NCBI GenBank assembly: GCA_938004075.1
Contig: CALKWP010000112.1
Coordinates: 1-11,164 of the forward strand
DNA from: an uncultured Methanomassiliicoccales archaeon
GTDB taxonomy: Archaea > Thermoplasmatota > Thermoplasmata > SG8-5
Length of the DNA: 11,164 bases
Reading direction: 5' to 3'
Below, one piece after another: positions 5,878 through 11,164 of the stretch. The notes beneath the pieces are model-generated. The model worked only from the letters and a program-made list of their open reading frames with translations. It was not told where the DNA came from and made no database searches. The position numbers and the translations under genes were made by a program. Positions within the stretch are counted from its first letter, which is position 1, and every line of letters starts with the position of its first letter.

Positions 5878-5893
5878 ATATATGTATTTAAAA
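5878..5893 (-). promoter_or_regulatory. Promoter of the gar1-tfb operon
   Basis: The minus strand reads TTTTAAATACATATAT, a strong AT-rich TATA element with core TTTAAATA at 5885-5892. Transcription would start about 5863, leaving a leader of roughly 29 bases that carries the GAGG ribosome-binding site at 5840-5843, so this operon is not leaderless. Confidence 0.55.
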
Positions 5894-6062
5894 CTTTCGC
5901 AGTGTTTATTATACTTCACCAAGATTTCCACAGAAAGGATATATATCTGTAATTTTGGCAAAGTCTGGGTAAGATTTTTAAGCAGGAAAATGAAAGGTAT
6001 TTAAAGGGGATGAGGCAAAATATTAGAATCCCGGATGTTCGGTGTTGCGGTTGTATTCCCAC

Positions 6063-6127
6063 CTTGCCCTGCATTGTCGGTTCATTACTAGAGATATTGT
6101 TGTCAACACATCCCAACCTAGGGCAAG
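6063..6127 (+). repeat. Inverted repeat, possible stem of a structured RNA
   Basis: CTTGCCCT at 6063-6070 is the exact reverse complement of AGGGCAAG at 6120-6127, extendable by one G-U pair. The 49-base loop contains a smaller inverted repeat, TGTTG-T-CAACA, near 6098-6108. A TATA-like box at about 5999-6007 lies upstream at a distance that would start transcription near 6030. Confidence 0.4.
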
Positions 6128-6156
6128 CCTAGCCGCATCGAAGGAACGAAGCTTAC

Positions 6157-6173
6157 CCCGCCTGACAGGCGGG
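6157..6173 (+). repeat. Perfect GC-rich palindromic hairpin
   Basis: CCCGCCTGACAGGCGGG is an 8-base inverted repeat around one A (in RNA, a 7-bp stem with a GAC loop). It is not followed by a T run, so it does not look like an intrinsic terminator. It is about 117 bases before the giant gene start and could be a dispersed palindromic repeat or the 3' stem of a small RNA. Confidence 0.6.
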
Positions 6174-6240
6174 TCATTCTGGTTTTCTATTGCCTTTCTG
6201 TTTGATTATTTGATTAAATCCTGATTATAACCACTGTACA

Positions 6241-6250
6241 TTTATATATC
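6241..6250 (+). promoter_or_regulatory. TATA box of the giant pilin-like gene
   Basis: TTTATATATC is a near-consensus archaeal TATA box centred 44 bases before ATG 6290. Transcription should start near 6271, giving a leader of about 19 bases that contains a Shine-Dalgarno sequence. Confidence 0.6.
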
Positions 6251-6278
6251 ATCCTTACCTTGTACTATCCATAGGAAC

Positions 6279-6284
6279 GAGGAG
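6279..6284 (+). promoter_or_regulatory. Ribosome binding site of the giant pilin-like gene
   Basis: GAGGAG lies five bases before ATG 6290 and complements the 3' end of 16S rRNA. It decides the start codon and contrasts with the leaderless arrangement of several neighbouring genes. Confidence 0.75.
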
Positions 6285-6289
6285 ATTTT

Positions 6290-9200
6290 ATGTCAGTCGA
6301 AAGAATCAAGCGAAAGGTCGTATGGGAGAATTCCGGTGTGAGCGAGATTATCGGCACCATCCTGATGCTCAGCATCACGGTCGTCCTTTTCTCGGGCATA
6401 ATCACCATGGTCGGCACCATGCCGGCGCCCAAGCAGAACTTCGTGGTCGATTTGAAGTGCAGCGTTCAACCATTGAACCCTGCAAACTGGAGCCACGGGG
6501 TCTATTTCAGGATACTGCATCAGGGCGGCCAGGTCATGGATGACATGTGGATTGACATTTACATCACGGTCGACGCATCCATGATAGTCAAAGGGGTGAA
6601 TGATGGTCTTATGGACAAGAATGGAGATGGCAAATGGAGCGTTGGCGAGTATTGGCAATATGAAATTCGTGTGACTGATGCCCCCACTTTGAACTCCACA
6701 ACCACATTCTCCATCACGGTCATTGACATGGAGCGCAACACTCTCGTCTGGCATGAGACCCTTGGCGAAGGGCAGAATTTCTTCCGCCCCATAATCAAGC
6801 GCCTTTGGATAGACAGCGACCTCGCAACCGCCGAGGTTGATGACCCCGGCCCGATCAGCTTCGATATGAATTTCAAGATTTATGCCGAGATTGTTGACCC
6901 CGAAGGAGTGGGCGGCGACAACGGCCTGAACATCAACAATCTATGGGTCAATCTGAGTTCCATATACGGCTCGGTTGCTCCCCCGGTTCAGTTGCAGGAC
7001 GTTGTGGATGCCAGGGATGCCTTTGGAGACAACGTCTATGTCGCGGTTTGCAACGGCCCTGCTAGGATGTCCGTTGGTTATTACTGGTTCAAATTCAATG
7101 CCACCGATAATTCAGGTCAATTCTCCGAGAGGGCCGAGAAGTTCCCCGTCGGCATGATAGTGGGCGAGCGCCCCCAGATTGTGGTAAAGGGCGACAACCC
7201 CAATACTGGCAAATACGAGTACATCACATTCTCGAACGATGAGCCGACCAATGGGGATGTTATCACCATCACATCCACTGTTCTGAACATCGGCGGCGCA
7301 GGCGCGTATGTCGACGTGTGGTTCTATCTCGACTTCGAGCATCCTGACAATCGCATCAACCCTGACAGGACAGGCGATGGGATACCGGACCCTGTGACCA
7401 TATTGGTTCCACAGGTGGGGCAGCAGGATGCCCGCACCCAATGGATCGCGGCACCCGGTGGCCTGCACACAATCGTTGTCAATGCATCGGTCAACTATTC
7501 CTTCCACCCCACATACTTCTATGACCCGGATCTCACCGATAATGTAAATCAGACACGAATAACGGTCATGCCAAAGATTCTGCTTGTGGACGATGACCAG
7601 AATCAGAACGATCTCAGCGCTGGTGACACGGTTTCATTCATGCGCGCTTCCCTTGAAGCCACGGACTTCGATTACGATTTTATTGTTGTTGGCTCTGGGG
7701 ACGGACCCGGGTATGATTACGGCGATTACCCGCTTAGGAATTACGATGTTGTTATTTGGATGACTGGTTACAGGGAAGTGAAGACGCTCACATCCGGCAC
7801 AGGGGCCATGAACACTCGCACGGACGATGTGGCCAACCTAAGGAAATTCCTGACCGGCTCCCCCACCGGGACAGCGCAGCCCGGCCTAAACGGCGGCAGC
7901 CTGTGGCTCATCAGCGAGGGATTCTGGACCGAGGCGTACTCATCGGCAGACCTTCGGGCTTTTGCCGAGGACTACCTCCATGCGCCAAACATTCTCCCGA
8001 TGGCAACCGGCCCGCTTCCAGATTTATACGGTCACATAACTCATAACGTGACCGATTATTTCGTTGATACGCCCATCAACACGGTGGAAAGGGTTCCCGG
8101 CACAGGAAGCGTTCATTCATGGGATTTCTCCACAGTCTTCAGCAACGGGGCAAGGTATGCCCTGCGCGACGTGGGCAACAATTCGATTTATGCCGTATCT
8201 TACGAGTCGGATATGAACCCCGCAGACGAAATAATCGATTCCAGGATACTATCCCAGACTTGGGGCTTCTCAAGGATAGGGGACACCGCGACGCAGGCGC
8301 AATATACCTACAAGGCCATAATGTGGCTGGGCAAGGTCGACATGAAATTCGCGCAGGACATTGCCATTTCCGAGCAGACAATCGAGCCGAGCATCATTTT
8401 TTACAAGCAGCAGGTGACAATCAATTTCGTGGTTAGGAACAACGGCCTTAACAACTACACGACTGCGGACAACCTTTACTACCTCCTGAGAATACTGGAT
8501 ATGGATGGGAAAGATGTAATCATCCCCCATCTGCAGCGCATCGATTTCCTTGGGACCAAAACCAACAACACATTGCAGATCTCATACCCCTGGACCCCAC
8601 AGGAGATAGGTTACCACAGGATTTCGATAAAAGTGGACCCTTACAATTACATCCAGGAGAGCAACGAGCTGAACAACGAGATTTCCAGCTACTGGGGAAC
8701 GGGGGAGCTTGAGGTTCTATACCGCATCCTGGTGGTGGACGATGACGGCAGCTCCAACAATTATGGAACCAACAACAACGAGACAGAAGCAGTGACAAAT
8801 GCCCTGTACTATCTGGGATACCAATATGAGTTTTATGAGGTCAATGTCACTGAGAATGGACCACCGTTCACTGACGGCGGGACCAGGCAGGCTCTCAACG
8901 AGTACAATGCAATTATTTGGATAGGCGGCTCAGTCATCAATCCGCTCACTGAGCTGGATATGCAGAACATCACCGACTACATGGAACTCGGAGGCAATTT
9001 CTGGCTCATAGCCAATGGCTTATGGAGCAGCAGCGACGAAGTGCTGGATCCGTTCACACCAGAATTCGAGCGCCCCTACCTGAAGATCAACTCTGTCCTG
9101 GGCGACAGGGGCATTGCCAATCCATTAGCTGGAGTGAGGAGCGATCCGGTTTCTCATGGCATGGATTATGTTACCGTCAATGATCCGGACGCCGATGTAC

Positions 9201-11164
9201 TGTTCCCGGTTGCGGGTGCAACAGGCTTCACTTACCAGGACTCCGCCATGACCAGGTTCAACTCCGTGAGGTATCACGGTTACACTCCGACGAACACAAC
9301 GGTCCAGTACAAGACGGCGACCACAGCATGGCTGCTCTCCTCTATCGCTGATGATTATGACAGGGCTGAATTCGTGTTCATGATGCTCAGATGGTTCGAC
9401 AAGCCCGACGAGAGGATAGAGGCCAGGATATCCAACATCGACATATGGATGTCCGACCAGCACCCGCAGCTCGGCAGCGGTTATGTCATTCAGGCGACTG
9501 TTCAGAACACCGGAGGAACAACCGGAAATGTCCTGGTCAGGTTCATGGACGGCAACACCCAGATTGGTTCCGATTCCATCTCGGTATCGCCAGGCAGCAC
9601 CACCACGGCAGAGATGATTTGGGTTCCACTGTTCGCGGGCCAGAGGGAAATCAAGATTCTGCTGGACCCAATCTCGGAGGTTCCGGAGATATTCGAATGG
9701 TCCAACAACAATGCCTCATTCCCGATTTATGTTTACTTCTTCTGGGACGACATGGAATCCGGAACCAGCAAATGGAACCATGGCAGCACCATCATGCTGG
9801 TCAATGGCGAGGGCCCCCTGGAATACTTCGGTACCACTACCGTAACAGTCAACATTGAGAACCAGTGGGTTTACACCCGGAGCGTAGGAATAGTCAATTG
9901 CACAGACGATGGATTCTACCATACCTTTGACAAGTCATTTTGGTTGCAGGAGCCGGCGGGCAGTTCGACAATAGTGACCACAAGGTCTCCGATAGATGTC
10001 GTTTTCGCGCTTGACACATCCGGCTCGATGGGCGTTGACGAGATGAACAATCTTAGGCAGGCCACAATGAACTTCATCGGCAAACTGACAGATGTTGACC
10101 GTGCGGCGATATTCACATTCAACGGAGGCGGCAGCACAAGCACGGCGCACCCCCTGTTGATAGAAGGCTATGAGTACATGACACTGGCAAACAGGAACGC
10201 GTTCAACGCGACCGTAAGCGCGCCTGGTTTCGACACGGGCGGCTACACCCCGTTCTACGACACCGTTGGCGAGGCGATACTCTACACGCAGAACAATCTC
10301 CTGCCAGACAGGATGGAGTACGTAATCGGCATGACTGACGGAGTATCCAACGCGGATGACGTCTACACCCCCAACGCGGACTGGGGTACCATTGTCGCGG
10401 CCGATAATCAATACAGTAGCTCACTCCCGCACCCTACAAAGGGACTTCTAAACCCGCCCTGCATGGTGTTCACGATAGGTCTGGGCCTCGGTGATGAGAT
10501 TGGAATATGGGATAACCATGACCCGGCCTACCCGACTGCGCCTGACTGGTCCAGGACGCCGCCAAACCCAGCCGTATATACATCAGAGTACGACCTTTGG
10601 CACTGCGCCGATGCATCCCCGTTCCCGCTGCATGACGCAGGCGGGAAATACGGCGAGAACGCAACCACATTTGAAGACAATGTGGGCCACTATTATCACA
10701 CGACGGACTCCAACCAGCTGCCGACGATTTTCGATTCCATATTATCTTCCATAATAATCGGCGTCTTGGAAGGCGAGGAGCAGACCCGCTCATCGCCGCC
10801 GGCGCCTGAAACCGCGGCCACAACGGCCTACAACTTCGTGGGCGTCACTACAGCGGGCGGACCGCATGATGCATACTGGAATGACATGGATGATTCCACG
10901 CAGGGGGAGCTGACCACCCCCAACAGCAGGACTGAGGCGACCGATGCCCAATACGTGCTGGTATCGACATCCGATAACAACCGATGGATAAGCGGCAACC
11001 CCGGGAACAATGATGAGGTCGGCTGGGAGTTCAGGTACGCGATACAGCAGAGCCCCTCAACCATTACTAGCATCGATGTTACATTCGAAGGCCAGTGGGA
11101 CAATGCAGGCAGCGTTGTAACAAGTTATGCTTGGAACGTGGCGACAGCAACCTGGAATGCCATC
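6290..11164 (+). CDS. Giant pilin-like surface protein with CARDB-like repeats and VWA domain (3' end outside window)
   Basis: The frame stays open for 1625 codons to the window edge, without a stop. Residues 1-16 are a basic class III signal (RIKRK...ENSG) with predicted prepilin-peptidase cleavage before V17-S-E-I-I-G, then a hydrophobic assembly helix to about 44, like archaeal PilA-type pilins. Residues about 50-300 are beta-rich with an EF-hand-like loop (D109, N111, D113, G114, S117, E120). CARDB-like domains centre near N333, N717 and N1073. Between them, two related domains start with LLVDDD (D434-436) and LVVDDD (D817-819) and contain 'YDVVIWMTG'/'YNAIIWIGG'. A VWA domain (about 1236-1490) has an intact metal site: D1242-T-S1244-G-S1246, T1320 and D1350, plus C1391 and C1439. 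From 1514 a beta-sandwich ending in 'SYAWNVATATWN' is cut off. Pilins are usually 100-200 residues, so this is likely a pilus-associated or membrane-anchored adhesin displayed outside the cell. Function is inferred from domains only. Confidence 0.9.
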   Translation, partial: MSVERIKRKVVWENSGVSEIIGTILMLSITVVLFSGIITMVGTMPAPKQNFVVDLKCSVQPLNPANWSHGVYFRILHQGGQVMDDMWIDIYITVDASMIVKGVNDGLMDKNGDGKWSVGEYWQYEIRVTDAPTLNSTTTFSITVIDMERNTLVWHETLGEGQNFFRPIIKRLWIDSDLATAEVDDPGPISFDMNFKIYAEIVDPEGVGGDNGLNINNLWVNLSSIYGSVAPPVQLQDVVDARDAFGDNVYVAVCNGPARMSVGYYWFKFNATDNSGQFSERAEKFPVGMIVGERPQIVVKGDNPNTGKYEYITFSNDEPTNGDVITITSTVLNIGGAGAYVDVWFYLDFEHPDNRINPDRTGDGIPDPVTILVPQVGQQDARTQWIAAPGGLHTIVVNASVNYSFHPTYFYDPDLTDNVNQTRITVMPKILLVDDDQNQNDLSAGDTVSFMRASLEATDFDYDFIVVGSGDGPGYDYGDYPLRNYDVVIWMTGYREVKTLTSGTGAMNTRTDDVANLRKFLTGSPTGTAQPGLNGGSLWLISEGFWTEAYSSADLRAFAEDYLHAPNILPMATGPLPDLYGHITHNVTDYFVDTPINTVERVPGTGSVHSWDFSTVFSNGARYALRDVGNNSIYAVSYESDMNPADEIIDSRILSQTWGFSRIGDTATQAQYTYKAIMWLGKVDMKFAQDIAISEQTIEPSIIFYKQQVTINFVVRNNGLNNYTTADNLYYLLRILDMDGKDVIIPHLQRIDFLGTKTNNTLQISYPWTPQEIGYHRISIKVDPYNYIQESNELNNEISSYWGTGELEVLYRILVVDDDGSSNNYGTNNNETEAVTNALYYLGYQYEFYEVNVTENGPPFTDGGTRQALNEYNAIIWIGGSVINPLTELDMQNITDYMELGGNFWLIANGLWSSSDEVLDPFTPEFERPYLKINSVLGDRGIANPLAGVRSDPVSHGMDYVTVNDPDADVLFPVAGATGFTYQDSAMTRFNSVRYHGYTPTNTTVQYKTATTAWLLSSIADDYDRAEFVFMMLRWFDKPDERIEARISNIDIWMSDQHPQLGSGYVIQATVQNTGGTTGNVLVRFMDGNTQIGSDSISVSPGSTTTAEMIWVPLFAGQREIKILLDPISEVPEIFEWSNNNASFPIYVYFFWDDMESGTSKWNHGSTIMLVNGEGPLEYFGTTTVTVNIENQWVYTRSVGIVNCTDDGFYHTFDKSFWLQEPAGSSTIVTTRSPIDVVFALDTSGSMGVDEMNNLRQATMNFIGKLTDVDRAAIFTFNGGGSTSTAHPLLIEGYEYMTLANRNAFNATVSAPGFDTGGYTPFYDTVGEAILYTQNNLLPDRMEYVIGMTDGVSNADDVYTPNADWGTIVAADNQYSSSLPHPTKGLLNPPCMVFTIGLGLGDEIGIWDNHDPAYPTAPDWSRTPPNPAVYTSEYDLWHCADASPFPLHDAGGKYGENATTFEDNVGHYYHTTDSNQLPTIFDSILSSIIIGVLEGEEQTRSSPPAPETAATTAYNFVGVTTAGGPHDAYWNDMDDSTQGELTTPNSRTEATDAQYVLVSTSDNNRWISGNPGNNDEVGWEFRYAIQQSPSTITSIDVTFEGQWDNAGSVVTSYAWNVATATWNAI

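Larger units (their letters stand above)
5835..6289 (+). other. 455-base gene-free region between divergent gar1 and giant pilin-like gene
   Basis: No convincing protein gene lies here; the longest frame (60 codons from GTG 6042) lacks a ribosome site and recognisable domains. The region holds the gar1 promoter at its left end, AT-rich boxes at 5972-5980 (GATTTTTAA) and 5999-6007 (ATTTAAAGG) that could drive plus-strand transcription, a long-range inverted repeat (6063-6070 with 6120-6127), a perfect hairpin (6157-6173) and the promoter of the giant gene at its right end. A non-coding RNA is possible but no known family was recognised. Confidence 0.55.

Noticed and set aside
6074..6090. GGTTCATTAC resembling a tRNA T-loop
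   Set aside because: It lacks the paired T-stem, and no acceptor or anticodon stem could be placed around it.
6042..6224. 60-codon frame from GTG in the gene-free region
   Set aside because: No ribosome binding site, an odd composition, and it runs through the perfect hairpin and inverted repeats, which fit a non-coding element better.
6008..6226. GGATGAGG and CTGA as box C and box D of a C/D guide RNA
   Set aside because: The C box does not match RTGATGA well, and the two are more than 200 bases apart, far too long for an archaeal C/D RNA.
6293..8530. Several minus-strand frames opposite the giant gene
   Set aside because: The plus-strand frame is continuous for 1625 codons with domain motifs throughout; the opposite frames are short, overlap one another and show no family motifs.
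1..11164. CRISPR array, insertion sequence or defence system
   Set aside because: No regularly spaced repeats, transposase, integrase, nuclease or toxin-antitoxin signatures were found on either strand.

Overview
The window reads as a contig-end fragment of a euryarchaeal genome, most likely a member or relative of Thermoplasmata. Archaeal markers seen directly are a transcription factor B with zinc ribbon and two cyclin repeats, the H/ACA RNP protein Gar1, an archaeal/eukaryal-type tRNA methylthiotransferase with a TRAM-like tail, a JAMM/MPN+ metalloprotease, TATA boxes about 25 bases upstream of several start codons (leaderless transcripts), and a type IV pilin-like N-terminus of the archaeal kind. 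The class assignment is an inference from the style of the giant pilin/CARDB-like/VWA protein and is only moderately sure. The first 47 bases are not genomic: they match the Illumina TruSeq adapter, so true sequence starts at base 48.

Left part (48-2048, all minus strand): the N-terminal 118 residues of an AcuC/class I histone deacetylase-like protein, cut by the contig end and given a false stop by the adapter; directly upstream, five bases away, a 79-residue Lys/Ala-rich helical protein; then a fold-type I PLP aminotransferase. An 80-base divergent promoter region (2049-2128) separates the aminotransferase from the plus-strand genes.

Middle (2129-5834): a radical-SAM tRNA methylthiotransferase (MtaB/CDKAL1 type) followed by a small thioredoxin-like protein with a CPVC motif, both plus strand. 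The thioredoxin stop abuts, with zero bases between, the stop of a convergent minus-strand JAMM protease that resembles archaeal deubiquitinase/desampylase enzymes. Further along the minus strand is a gar1-tfb pair with overlapping stop and start, coupling rRNA pseudouridylation machinery to the general transcription factor.

Right part (5835-11164): a 455-base gene-free region with AT-rich promoter-like boxes, an 8-bp long-range inverted repeat and a perfect GC-rich hairpin, then one very large plus-strand reading frame. It runs open for 1625 codons from 6290 to the window edge with no stop. It starts with a class III (prepilin peptidase) signal and pilin assembly helix, carries an EF-hand-like loop, two tandem copies of a CARDB-like plus 'LVDDD' module, a third CARDB-like domain, a von Willebrand A domain with intact MIDAS residues and a further beta-sandwich that is cut off. 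It is best read as a giant surface adhesin or pilus-associated protein and is the most unusual gene here.
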